DNA from: Mycobacterium yunnanensis
GTDB taxonomy: Bacteria > Actinomycetota > Actinomycetes > Mycobacteriales > Mycobacteriaceae
Length of the DNA: 64,000 nucleotides
Direction: 5' to 3'
Assembly (NCBI RefSeq): GCF_025823185.1
Contig: NZ_JACKVK010000013.1
Location: 62,001 to 126,000 of the forward strand
Below the pieces are notes generated by a model. That model had not been told where the DNA came from. It ran no database searches and saw only the letters and a program-made list of their open reading frames with translations. A program made the translations under genes and the position numbers. Positions 24,520-36,729 of the stretch are shown in pieces (position 1 is the stretch's first letter; each line of letters opens with the position of its first letter).

Positions 24520-25890
24520 TCACTCCAGCGGAGACAAGTCCTGCAGCAGCGTCGGCAGCAGCTCGCTGACCGTCGGATGGATGTGCATGGTGCGCGAGAT
24601 CGCGGTGTACGGCAGCTTGGCCGTCATCACGTCCAGGATGTCCTGAACCACTTCGTCGCCGCCGACCCCGAGGATGGAGGCGCCGAGGATCTCCTGAGTC
24701 TCGGCGTCGACGAGGACCTTCATGAAGCCCTGGGTCTCGCCCTTCTCGACGGCGCGGCCCACCTTCGTCATGAGTCGCTTGCCCACCAACGCCTTGCGAC
24801 CGGACTTGCGGACCTCGTCGGTGGACATGCCCGCGCGGCCCAGCGGCGGGTCGACATACAGCGCATAGGTCGGCACCCGGTCGCTGACCCGGCGCGCGTC
24901 GTCGTCGAGCAGATTGGCCGCGACGATCTCGAAGTCGTTGTAGGAAGTGTGGGTGAAGGCGCCCTTGCCGTTGCAGTCCCCCATCGCCCACACCCCGTCG
25001 ACGTTGGTGCGCAGCTGGTCGTCGACGACGACGTACCCGCGTGCGTCGGTCTCGATCCCGGCGGCCTCCAGCCCGAGGTCGTCGGTGTTGGGTCGGCGGC
25101 CGGTGGCCACAAGCAGGTGACTGCCGGAGACGGGCTCGGCACCGTCGCGCGGATACAGATCGAACCCGTTGTCCCGCGCAGTGATTCGCATGTCGGTGGC
25201 GCCGACGTGCACGACGATGCCCTCACGCTCCAGGATGTCCTGAATTGCCGCGGACACGTCCTCGTCCTCGCGGGCCGTCACCCGCGGGCCACGCTCGACC
25301 ACGGTGACGCGCGCTCCGAAGCGGCGGTACATCTGGGCGAACTCCAGCCCGATGTAGCTGCCGCCGATGATCACCAGATGCTCTGGGACCACGTCGAGTT
25401 CGAGGATGCCGACGTTGGTGAGGTAGTCGACCTCGTCGAGTCCGGGAATGGGCGGTGCCGTCGCGCGGCCGCCGACGTTGAGGAAGACGTGGTCCGCCTC
25501 GAGCACCTGGTCGTCGACGCGGATGGTGTGGGGCCCCTCGAAGCGTGCGTGGCCGCGGATGAAGGTGCAACCCTCCATGCCCTCGAGCCAGGATTCGAGG
25601 CCCTCCCGGTCGCCCTGGCTGATGGCGTCCTTGCGCGCCTTCACCTTCGCCATGTCGACGACGACGTCGCCGGTGCCGATGCCGTATTCCGCACTGCGGC
25701 GGGCGGAGTGGGCGACGTGCGCGCTGGCCACCAGGGTCTTGGTCGGGATGCACCCGGTGTTGACGCAGGTGCCGCCGACCAGCTTGCGTTCGATGACGGC
25801 CACCTTCTGACCCGCCGCGGTCAGCCGCCCCGCCAGCGGCGGACCGGCCTGCCCGGCGCCGACGATGATGGCGTCGTACCTGGTGGTCAT
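24520..25890 (-). CDS. Pyridine nucleotide-disulfide oxidoreductase (mercuric reductase-like)
   Basis: 456-aa class I flavoprotein disulfide reductase. The FAD site is YDAIIVGAGQAGPPLAGRL; the redox-active pair is in GGTCVNTGCIPTK (Cys-X4-Cys); the NAD(P)H motif is VIIGGSYIGLEFA; FAD site ATGRRPN and GVWAMGDCNG follow; and HIHPTVSE at the C-terminus supplies the His of the partner subunit. No N-terminal heavy-metal domain or C-terminal Cys pair typical of MerA is present, so true Hg(II) reduction is unlikely. ATG 25890 (MTTRYDAIIV) is chosen over an upstream extension. It follows DUF4126 by 10 bp, probably in the hisE-hisG-DUF4126 transcript. Confidence 0.86.
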   Translation of the reverse strand: MTTRYDAIIVGAGQAGPPLAGRLTAAGQKVAVIERKLVGGTCVNTGCIPTKTLVASAHVAHSARRSAEYGIGTGDVVVDMAKVKARKDAISQGDREGLESWLEGMEGCTFIRGHARFEGPHTIRVDDQVLEADHVFLNVGGRATAPPIPGLDEVDYLTNVGILELDVVPEHLVIIGGSYIGLEFAQMYRRFGARVTVVERGPRVTAREDEDVSAAIQDILEREGIVVHVGATDMRITARDNGFDLYPRDGAEPVSGSHLLVATGRRPNTDDLGLEAAGIETDARGYVVVDDQLRTNVDGVWAMGDCNGKGAFTHTSYNDFEIVAANLLDDDARRVSDRVPTYALYVDPPLGRAGMSTDEVRKSGRKALVGKRLMTKVGRAVEKGETQGFMKVLVDAETQEILGASILGVGGDEVVQDILDVMTAKLPYTAISRTMHIHPTVSELLPTLLQDLSPLE

Positions 25891-25900
25891 GACGGTCCTC

Positions 25901-26386
25901 TCAGAACGCGGTCGACGCCAGGGCGATGATGGCGAGACCGCCGAGCACCGCGATCGCATCCTCGGCGACGGCGACGGGCAGGTCTCGTCCCCCGTTGCGG
26001 ACGACCAGTCGGCTGCGCGCCTGGTAACCGCCGAGCGTGCCCAGCACCGCGCCGATCATGCCCGCGCCAATGCCGAGGATGGTGTGGTGGGTGCCCGCGC
26101 CGATGACGGCGCCGGCGAAGGCCCCCGTCAGCAGGCGTGCGATGAACTGCGGGGGCACGGTGCGGCTGGGCGTCTTGGGCAACTGGTCGGTGATCAACTC
26201 CACCACCAGCAGGACGGTGAGCACCGCGACCGTGATGGGATGACCCACCCACTGCGCCCACGTGCCGTCGACGGGCAGCCAGCCCAGCAGAGCGCCCCAG
26301 GCGACGATCGCCGGTGGGGTCAGCGCGCGCAGCCCGGCCACGACACCGATGAGGAGGGCCAGCACGATCACCAGGACTTGCGTCAT
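25901..26386 (-). CDS. DUF4126 integral membrane protein (Rv2120c-like)
   Basis: 161-aa membrane protein with about four to five helices (VLVIVLALLIGVVAGLRALTPPA, VAVLTVLLVVELITD, AGAVIGAGTHHTILGIGAGMIG, IAVLGGLAIIAL) and conserved polar residues near LRALTPP and NGGRDLPVAVAEDA. The position next to hisG matches Rv2120c. It starts 24 bp after the hisG stop, so it is probably co-transcribed with hisE-hisG. Function unknown. Confidence 0.83.
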   Translation of the reverse strand: MTQVLVIVLALLIGVVAGLRALTPPAIVAWGALLGWLPVDGTWAQWVGHPITVAVLTVLLVVELITDQLPKTPSRTVPPQFIARLLTGAFAGAVIGAGTHHTILGIGAGMIGAVLGTLGGYQARSRLVVRNGGRDLPVAVAEDAIAVLGGLAIIALASTAF

Positions 26387-26410
26387 GGCTGGAAAGTTAA
26401 CACTGATCGC

Positions 26411-27268
26411 TCAGAAGCGGCAGAACCTGATGTCCGACGCCAGGATTGCCTTGGCGCCGATGGCCGCCAACTCGTCCATGATGGCGTTGACGGTGCGCCG
26501 CGGCACCAGTGCGCGCACCGCGACCCACGCCGGATCGGCCAGCGGCGCAATGGTCGGCGACTCGAGCCCGGGGGTGACGGCCGTGGCCCGATCCAAAACC
26601 GTTCGTGGGCAGTCGTAGTCGAGCATCAGATACTGCTGGCCGAACACCACGCCCTGGACGCGGCCGGCGAGCTGGTCGCGGGCCGGCGCCGTGGCGGGGT
26701 CCGCGTCGGCGCGCTCGATCAGGATCGCCTCGGAGTCGCACAGCGGTTCACCGAAGGCCACCAGGCCGTGCAGGCCCAGGGTGCGGCCCGTGCCGACGAT
26801 GTCGGCGATGACGTCGGCGACGCCGAGCTGCACCGAGATCTCCACCGCCCCGTCGAGCCGGATGACGGTGGCGTCGATGCCCTTGGCGGCCAGATCCTTT
26901 CGCACCAGGTTGGGATACGCGGTGGCGATGCGCTTGCCCGCGAGCCCCTCGACGGTCCAGGCGGGCCCGGCCGGAGCGGCGTAGCGGAAGCTCGACGAGC
27001 CGAATCCGAGCGCCAGCCGCTCCTGGACGGGGGCGTCGGATTCCCTGGCGAGGTCGCGTCCGGTGATGCCGAAGTCGAGTTCACCGGATCCGACGTAGAT
27101 CGCGATGTCCTTCGGCCGGAGGAAGAAGAATTCGACGTTGTTCTCCGGGTCGACGACGGTCAAGTCCTTGGGGTCGCGTCGACGCCGGTAACCGGCTTCG
27201 GAGAGGATCTCGGCGGCCGACTCGCTCAGCGCACCCTTGTTGGGGACGGCGACGCGAAGAGAATCCAT
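26411..27268 (-). CDS. hisG: ATP phosphoribosyltransferase HisG (long form)
   Basis: First enzyme of histidine synthesis: condenses ATP with PRPP. 285 aa including the C-terminal regulatory (histidine-binding) domain, so the long, allosteric form. Visible motifs are LRVAVPNKGAL, YVGSGELDFGITGRDL, and the PRPP loop region EISVQLGVADVIADIVGTG; the C-terminus is IGAKAILASDIRFCRF. ATG 27268 gives the conserved MxxLRVAVPNKG start. An in-frame GTG at 27304 overlapping the hisE stop (GTGA) would add 12 residues in which DSLR is duplicated; see the 33-bp repeat at this place. Confidence 0.96.
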   Translation of the reverse strand: MDSLRVAVPNKGALSESAAEILSEAGYRRRRDPKDLTVVDPENNVEFFFLRPKDIAIYVGSGELDFGITGRDLARESDAPVQERLALGFGSSSFRYAAPAGPAWTVEGLAGKRIATAYPNLVRKDLAAKGIDATVIRLDGAVEISVQLGVADVIADIVGTGRTLGLHGLVAFGEPLCDSEAILIERADADPATAPARDQLAGRVQGVVFGQQYLMLDYDCPRTVLDRATAVTPGLESPTIAPLADPAWVAVRALVPRRTVNAIMDELAAIGAKAILASDIRFCRF

Positions 27269-27298
27269 CGCCGATGAGCCGCGTGCGCGAAGAGAATC
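27254..27298. repeat. 33-bp-spaced direct repeat at hisE/hisG with inverted MIRU-like core
   Basis: GCGAAGAGAATC occurs at 27254-27265 and again at 27287-27298, exactly 33 bp apart. The plus strand at 27274-27294 reads as a variant of the ATGAGCGCTTGCGCGAAGAG core found at 47755 and 61004, here on the strand opposite the genes. The repeat fills the space between the hisE stop and the hisG ATG and leaves the frame open. Confidence 0.65.
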
Positions 27299-27300
27299 GT

Positions 27301-27582
27301 TCACAGCTTGGCGTAGACGTCGTCGAGGGTCAGACCCCGGGAGATCATCAGGACCTGCGTCCAGTAGAGGAGCTGACTGATCTCCCCCGCCAGCGCGTCG
27401 TCACCCTCGTGCTCGGCGGCCAGCCACACCTCACCGGCTTCCTCCAGGATCTTCTTGCCCAGCCCGTGCACGCCGCCGTCCAGAGCCTTGACGGTGCCAC
27501 TACCTGCGGGTCGGGTCTGCGCGCGCTCACTGAGTTCGGCGAACAGCGCGTCGAAGGTCTTCACGGCAGGCGATTGTTCCAC
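27301..27582 (-). CDS. hisE: Phosphoribosyl-ATP pyrophosphatase HisE
   Basis: Second enzyme of histidine synthesis, 93 aa, converting PR-ATP to PR-AMP. The MazG-like all-alpha fold is seen in the sequence around GLGKKILEEAGEVWLAAEHEGD with the conserved EE and E/D metal ligands, then LLYWTQVLMISRGLTLDDVYAKL. It is a stand-alone HisE, as in mycobacteria, not fused to HisI. It precedes hisG in the same transcript. Confidence 0.95.
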   Translation of the reverse strand: MEQSPAVKTFDALFAELSERAQTRPAGSGTVKALDGGVHGLGKKILEEAGEVWLAAEHEGDDALAGEISQLLYWTQVLMISRGLTLDDVYAKL

Positions 27583-27637
27583 GTCACCGCGGGTGAAGTC
27601 ACGGCGGTTTGGCCGCCGTGACCGTCACGTCACGGTT

Positions 27638-29110
27638 CTAGGCGTTCGCCGTGGGCTTGGCCGTGGCGAGGATCTCGCCGTGCATGTCCTCCAGGGACAC
27701 GCCCTTGGTCTCGCGCACCCACCGCCAGACGAACAGCCCCGAGAGCACGGCGCACAGCCCGTAGAAGCCGTATGCCAGGCCGAGGTGCTCACGCAGTTCG
27801 GGGAATGTCACGGTGATCAGCCAGTTCGCCACCCACTGGCCGGCCGCGGCCAGCCCGAGTGCGGCAGCGCGGATTCGGTTCGGGAACATCTCGCCGAGGA
27901 GCACCCACACCACCGGGCCCCACGACATGCCGAAGGCGACCACGAACAGGTTGGCGGCGACGAGGGCGATCACGCCGGATGCTCCGGGCAGGCTTGGCTT
28001 GCCGTCGGCGCCAAGGGTCGCGTTGGCGAAGATCACCGCCATGGTGATCAGGGTGACGGCCATGCCGGAGGAGCCAATCAGCAACAGCGGCTTGCGGCCG
28101 ATCTTGTCGATCAGCGCGATGGCGATCAGCGTGGTCGCCACGTTGATGACCGAGGTGATCACGGTGTAGATCGCCGACTGGTCCTCGCTGAATCCCACGG
28201 CCTGCCACAGCACGTTGGAGTAGTAGAAGATCACGTTGATGCCGACGAACTGTTGGAAGACCGACAGGCCGAGGCCGACCCACACGATGCCGTAGATGCC
28301 GCCGGTCGGCTTCTTCATGTCCCGCCACGACGGCTTGTCCTCGCGCTCCAGGGTTTCCTGAATGCGGGTGATCGTGATCTCGAGGTTCTTCTGTCCCAGC
28401 AACATGTTGAGCACCCGGCGAGCCTCCGGGATCTTGTGGCTGGCAACGAGATAGCGCGGCGACTCCGGGATGGTGAAGGCCAGCGTGCCGTAGACGACCG
28501 CGGGCACGGCCATGACGAGGAACATCCAGCGCCACGCTTCGAGCCCGAACCAGAGGTCGCGGTCCGCGCCGCCGGCGAACTTCTGCAGCAGCGTGTTGAT
28601 GGCGAAGGACAGGAAGATGCCGGAGACGATGGCGAGCTGCTGCAGCGAGCCAAGCCGTCCGCGGATGCGTGGCGGCGAGGTCTCGGCGATGTAGGCCGGC
28701 GCGATCACCGACGCCACGCCGACGCCGATACCGCCGATGACGCGGAACACCACCAGCGTGATGACCTCGGGCGCGAGCGCGGTGCCGAACGCGCTGATGA
28801 AGAACAGCACCGCGGCGATCTTCATCACCGAGATGCGACCGATCTTGTCGGCGACGCGGCCCGCCGTCATCGCGCCGAGCGCGGCGCCGAGCAGCGCCGA
28901 AGCGACGGCGAAGCCCAATTCGATGGAGCCGACGTTGAACTGCTTTTCGATCGAGGCCACCGCGCCGTTGATCACGGCGCTGTCGTAGCCGAACAGCAGA
29001 CCGCCCAACGCCGCCACGCAGGCGATGCGTACGGCGGTGCGGCCGGATGAGAAGTCTTCGTCGGAGATCGCCGACGGCCCATCGGATACCGGGGGTCCCT
29101 GGCCAGCCAT
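27638..29110 (-). CDS. Sugar porter of the MFS (XylE/GlcP-like)
   Basis: 490-aa 12-helix sugar:proton symporter. Family signatures are GYDSAVINGA in helix 1, GRVADKIGRIS between helices 2 and 3, PESPRYL after helix 6, GLSVFQQFVGINVIFYYSN in helix 7 and WGPVVWVLLGEMFPNRIR in helix 10, the PESPR/QQxxGxN pattern of glucose/galactose/xylose carriers. ATG 29110 has the ribosome site AAAGGA a few bases upstream; the frame continues to 29161 without family sequence. It has its own intergenic region with a CRP-like site. The exact sugar cannot be read. Confidence 0.9.
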   Translation of the reverse strand: MAGQGPPVSDGPSAISDEDFSSGRTAVRIACVAALGGLLFGYDSAVINGAVASIEKQFNVGSIELGFAVASALLGAALGAMTAGRVADKIGRISVMKIAAVLFFISAFGTALAPEVITLVVFRVIGGIGVGVASVIAPAYIAETSPPRIRGRLGSLQQLAIVSGIFLSFAINTLLQKFAGGADRDLWFGLEAWRWMFLVMAVPAVVYGTLAFTIPESPRYLVASHKIPEARRVLNMLLGQKNLEITITRIQETLEREDKPSWRDMKKPTGGIYGIVWVGLGLSVFQQFVGINVIFYYSNVLWQAVGFSEDQSAIYTVITSVINVATTLIAIALIDKIGRKPLLLIGSSGMAVTLITMAVIFANATLGADGKPSLPGASGVIALVAANLFVVAFGMSWGPVVWVLLGEMFPNRIRAAALGLAAAGQWVANWLITVTFPELREHLGLAYGFYGLCAVLSGLFVWRWVRETKGVSLEDMHGEILATAKPTANA

Positions 29111-29131
29111 GAGGTTCCTTTCGCAGCGCTG

Positions 29132-29155
29132 CGTGATACCTGTCACACCACGATA
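29132..29155 (-). promoter_or_regulatory. CRP-like site and candidate -10 box upstream of the sugar porter
   Basis: CGTGA-N6-TCACA at 29132-29147 matches the mycobacterial CRP palindrome (TGTGA-N6-TCACA) in nine of ten arm positions. On the minus strand TATCGT at 29155-29150 looks like a -10 box, which would put the site over the transcription start, a position expected for repression. The gene start is at 29110. Confidence 0.5.
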
Positions 29156-29221
29156 GGACAATCGGGTGAGCCTTTTTGCGGTATCCCGCAGCGCGTCACG
29201 TCAAACCCCGTGCGGACCAGC

Positions 29222-29910
29222 TCACCCGGAGGCGGGTGCGCCGAGCTGACTGCTCAGATCGCGGTGGATCGCCCTCAGCGCGTCCACGTCCACCTCGGCC
29301 AGCGACGTCACCCGCCGGCGCCGCGGACCCTCGGGCACCTCGACGTCATTGGGCACGACCAGCACTGGGCACCCGGCCGCCTCCGCAGCCGCCGATCCCG
29401 TCACCGAGTCCTCCACGGCCAGGCACTCGGCCGGGTCGAATCCGAGCAGGTGCGCGGCCCGCAGATACGGGTCGGGCGCGGGCTTGGCATGCTCGACCTC
29501 GTCACCACATACCGACACCGAGAAGTAGTGGCTGCCAATGCTCTTCAGCGCCCGCTCGGTGAGTCCCCGGCGGGTGTTGGTGACCAGCGCCAGGGGCACG
29601 CCGGCGGCGGTCAGCGCATCCAGCGTCTCCCGCGCCCCCGGCAACCAGGTCAGGCCCTGCTCGAAGAGCTCACCGGTCCGGTCGTGCAACCAGTCCGCCG
29701 ATTCGTCCATCGCCGCGGGGTCCTGCTCCAGACCCAAATCGGTGTAGACGATGCGCATCAACCCCTCCGAGGAACTGCCCACCGTCGACTCCCGCACCTC
29801 GGCGGTCAGCACGCCGCCGAGACGGGCGTACAACGCCTGCAGCGAGACGTCCCACAGCTTCTCGGAGTCGACGAGGGTCCCGTCCATGTCGAACAGCACG
29901 GCACGCATCA

Positions 29911-29911
<1 letters not shown>
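29222..29911 (-). CDS. HAD-superfamily phosphatase (beta-phosphoglucomutase-like)
   Basis: 229-aa HAD hydrolase, subclass IA. Motif I is FDMDGTLVDSE (nucleophile and acid/base Asp), motif II is the Thr/Ser in LVTNTRR, motif III Lys is HAKPAPDPY and motif IV is AVEDSVTG. It acts on a small phosphorylated metabolite; substrate unknown. ATG 29911 shares one base with the metH stop (TGATG), so the two are translated together; a second ATG follows at 29908. Such phosphatases are found next to metH in mycobacteria. Confidence 0.88.
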
Positions 29912-33672
<3,761 letters not shown>

Positions 33673-33944
33673 GTGCGCTCCTTCCAATACGGAAGGCGTC
33701 CTTGACTCTGCCGAGCGTGGCGGATGCCAAGGTGGGATCAAGCCCCCCGGGACAACCGTTGCAACGCCTCTCGACCCGTCGAGTCTACGTCGTCATCCCG
33801 ATCGACGTCCGAGACGCCTGGGGGCATCGGCGGTCGCGGCAACCAACAGTGGCCCGAAACGAGTCCCCGCACAGCAAAGCGTGGATCGTCCCGGCGCGAA
33901 AACGGCCTGTGTACAGGCAGTTCCAAGCGTCCTACGCTTCACGG
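33673..33944. other. Intergenic region metH / LuxR regulator
   Basis: 272 bp between divergent genes. It contains CCTGT-GT-ACAGG at 33906-33917, a short inverted repeat about 28 bp before the regulator's GTG and a possible operator. The regulator frame is open through part of this region but encodes no family sequence. No B12 box or clear riboswitch fold was seen. Confidence 0.4.
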
Positions 33945-36620
33945 GTGGCGGCACGTTGGCCATTGACCGGCCGGTCACGGGAGATGCGACACATCGAGGC
34001 GGCGATCGCCGCTCCGCGACTCTCCGGGGTCGTGGTAGCCGGACCGGCAGGCGTCGGGAAGAGCCGCATCGTGCGCGAGGCACTCGCGGTCGCCGCGGCA
34101 CGGGGATGCGCCACGCGGTGGGCGGTCGGCACGTCGTCGGCGCGTTCGGTTCCACTCGGCGCCTTCGCCGAATGGGCGCAGCCCGGGGTGGCGCAGCCGG
34201 TGCAATTGGTCCGGGGTGTCATCGAGTCCCTGGCCGGCGTGCCCGCCCAGAACTCGGGAATGGTCCTGGGCGTCGACGACGTCCACCTGCTCGACGAGCT
34301 GTCGACGTTCGTGGTCCACCAGCTGGTGCGGCGCAACGCCGGCAAGGTGGTACTCACCGTCCGCGACGGTGAGCCCATCCCGCTCGGGGTGCAGGAGATT
34401 TGGCGCGACGCCGAATTCGAGCGGCTGGAGCTGGAACCACTCACCCGCGAGGAGACCTCGGCCCTTCTGTCGACGACGCTGGGCGGACCGCTGAACCCAG
34501 ACGTCGCCGAACGACTGTGGAGGCTGACCAGGGGCAACGCGCTGTACCTCCACAACATCGTCGAACGCGGCCTCACCGACGGCGTGATCACCAGGCGCGA
34601 CGGCCAGTGGCACTGGCATGGGGATCCCGTCGTGCCCACCGATCTGGTCGACTTGATCGAAGCCCGCATCGGTGCCCTGCCCGCCGCGGTGAGCGAGGTG
34701 GTCGACGTTCTGGCCGTGGCCGAGCCGGTCGAGCTTGCCTCCCTGCAGCGGATCACCGATCCGGGCGCGGTCGAGCTGGCCGACGACCACGGTCTGGTCA
34801 CCGTCGAGGCCGTCGACGGCGTCGTGGAGGTCAGGGTGGCGCACCCGCTCTACGGGGAGGTTCGGAGGAGACGGGCCCCACCCACCCGATTGCGTCGCCT
34901 GCGGGCGCTGGTGGCGAACGAACTGGCCAACGGCGACCGTCGCAACGAGATTCGGGTCGTCGTGCGGCGGGCGTCCCTAAGCCTGCACTCCGACCTCGAA
35001 CCCGACCCCGTACTCCTTCTGTCCGCCGCACGGGGTGCCGTGTGGCTCGCCGACCTGCCGTTGTCGGATCGACTGGCCGAGGCGGCCATCCGGGCCGGCG
35101 GTGGCCTGGAGGCGTACCTGGCCCGCGCCTACGTGCTGTCCTGGCTGGGCCGCGGCGCCGACTCCGATGACGCGCTCACCGCCATCCCCGCCGCCGAACT
35201 CACCGCCGCGGACGTCTCGAGGATCGCGTTCCTGCGGGCGACGAACATGCTGTGCGCAATGGCCGATCCCGTCGGAGCCAAGCGGATCGTCGACGACGCG
35301 GCGGCCGTCACGCCCGCACCCGCACGGGGCTGCCTCGACGCGTTCCTCGCCGTCCACTGGGCTGCCATCGGCGAGCCGGAGAAGGCGCGCTTGGCCTCCG
35401 ACGGCCTCGCGCTCGACCGGCTCCCCGCGATCGTGGCCGCCGTCACCGCATGGGCGACGACCATCGCCGCGGGGGACGCCGGCCGCACGACGGCTGCGCT
35501 GGCCGCCGCGACCACCGGATACGCCATCGCCGCAGGCTCTTTCGACGCCGCACAGATGCGGTTCGTGATCGCAGACGGCTACGTCGGCGCGCTGCTGCTG
35601 GCGGGGCGGATCGCCGACGCCGTCGACGCCACGGAGAAGACGCGGGTCCAGGCCGTCGACGTCCCAGGCTTGGCGCAGATTCTGAGCACCGCATTGGCCG
35701 GAAGGACGGCGTTGGCTGCCGGTCGCCTAGACCTCGCATGTTCGCTACTGGCACCGGCGGTCGAGGTGGTCTACTCCTTCGGCGACACCAACGGCTTCGG
35801 CTATCAGTACAACCTGCCGTACACCGTGGCGCTCGCCATGCGCGGATTCGCCGCCGACGCCGCCGCATCGTTCGCGCGGCCCGCGTATCCGAGTTGGAAA
35901 TATCTGGACTACGAGTACGACATTGCCGGGGCGTGGGTTGCGGCCTGCCGGGGAGCCACCGGCGACGCCGCCCGAGTGGCCCGCGCTGGCGCCCAAACCG
36001 CTTGCACGAAAGGTCAATTCGCGGCCGAGGTAATGTGCTTGCAGACCGCGACCCAGTTCGGCGACGCGTCGTGTGGGCCGCGGCTACGGGAGCTCGAGCA
36101 CCTCGTCGAGGGACCGCGGGCGGGCGCGGCAGCGCGGTACGCCGCCGCGCTGAAGGACCGCGACGGCGGTGCCCTGGCGGCGGTGTCGGAGGAGTTCGAG
36201 CGAATGGGTGACCTAGTGGCGGCCGTCGACGCCGCCTCGCACGCCGCCGTCGCCTACCGCGACGGCGATCTTCGCGGATCGTCGCTGGGCTGCTCGGCGA
36301 GGGCGGAGGCGCTGGCGAAACGGTGTGGCGGCGCCCGCACGCCGGCATTCCTGCAGCAGTCGACCGCGCCGTTACCACTGACGCAACGTGAACGGGAGAT
36401 CGTCGTGCTGCTCGGCGACGGACTGTCCAGTCGCGCCGTGGCCGACCGTCTGACGTTGTCGGTGCGCACGGTGGAGAGCCACGTCTACAACGCCATGGCC
36501 AAGACCGGTACCACCAGCCGCGACGAGCTCGCCGCCCTCGTACGACCCCCGGAACCCACCGAGACGCTCAACGATTTGGCGCCGCAACGTTCTTGGTCGA
36601 CGGACGAGTTCACGTCCTGA
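33945..36620 (+). CDS. Large ATP-binding LuxR-family regulator (LAL type)
   Basis: 891-aa transcriptional regulator. The N-terminal AAA/STAND ATPase has Walker A GPAGVGKSR near residue 30 and Walker B MVLGVDDVHLL; a long helical, TPR-like middle follows; the C-terminal GerE/LuxR helix-turn-helix is LTQREREIVVLLGDG, SSRAVADRLTLSVRTVESHV. GTG 33945 (VAARWPLTGR) is chosen because the ATPase domain starts there; an ATG at 33702 is in frame but adds non-conserved sequence. LAL regulators bind a small inducer and activate nearby genes. The adjacent His-rich gene with an upstream palindrome is a plausible target. Confidence 0.88.
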   Translation: MAARWPLTGRSREMRHIEAAIAAPRLSGVVVAGPAGVGKSRIVREALAVAAARGCATRWAVGTSSARSVPLGAFAEWAQPGVAQPVQLVRGVIESLAGVPAQNSGMVLGVDDVHLLDELSTFVVHQLVRRNAGKVVLTVRDGEPIPLGVQEIWRDAEFERLELEPLTREETSALLSTTLGGPLNPDVAERLWRLTRGNALYLHNIVERGLTDGVITRRDGQWHWHGDPVVPTDLVDLIEARIGALPAAVSEVVDVLAVAEPVELASLQRITDPGAVELADDHGLVTVEAVDGVVEVRVAHPLYGEVRRRRAPPTRLRRLRALVANELANGDRRNEIRVVVRRASLSLHSDLEPDPVLLLSAARGAVWLADLPLSDRLAEAAIRAGGGLEAYLARAYVLSWLGRGADSDDALTAIPAAELTAADVSRIAFLRATNMLCAMADPVGAKRIVDDAAAVTPAPARGCLDAFLAVHWAAIGEPEKARLASDGLALDRLPAIVAAVTAWATTIAAGDAGRTTAALAAATTGYAIAAGSFDAAQMRFVIADGYVGALLLAGRIADAVDATEKTRVQAVDVPGLAQILSTALAGRTALAAGRLDLACSLLAPAVEVVYSFGDTNGFGYQYNLPYTVALAMRGFAADAAASFARPAYPSWKYLDYEYDIAGAWVAACRGATGDAARVARAGAQTACTKGQFAAEVMCLQTATQFGDASCGPRLRELEHLVEGPRAGAAARYAAALKDRDGGALAAVSEEFERMGDLVAAVDAASHAAVAYRDGDLRGSSLGCSARAEALAKRCGGARTPAFLQQSTAPLPLTQREREIVVLLGDGLSSRAVADRLTLSVRTVESHVYNAMAKTGTTSRDELAALVRPPEPTETLNDLAPQRSWSTDEFTS

Positions 36621-36645
36621 GGGTCGCAACACGCACCGGCCGACT

Positions 36646-36663
36646 TAAGTACCTCGCTACTTA
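36646..36663. promoter_or_regulatory. Palindrome upstream of the His-rich gene
   Basis: TAAGTA-N6-TACTTA at 36646-36663, a perfect inverted repeat with 6-bp arms in an otherwise GC-rich gap, 67 bp before ATG 36730. Candidate operator, possibly for the LuxR regulator encoded just upstream. Confidence 0.45.
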
Positions 36664-36729
36664 GTCCTCGCCGCTGCCGTGGGTTGACGATGAACAGGCA
36701 CTCAACCACCTTCGGGGGAAGGAAGTCAC

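Noticed and set aside
24520..25890. True mercuric reductase (merA)
   Set aside because: It has the class I disulfide reductase core but no N-terminal metal-binding domain, no C-terminal Cys pair and no mer neighbours.
33673..33944. Possible cobalamin riboswitch in front of metH
   Set aside because: No B12-box-like sequence or convincing fold seen by eye; M. tuberculosis metH is also not known for one.
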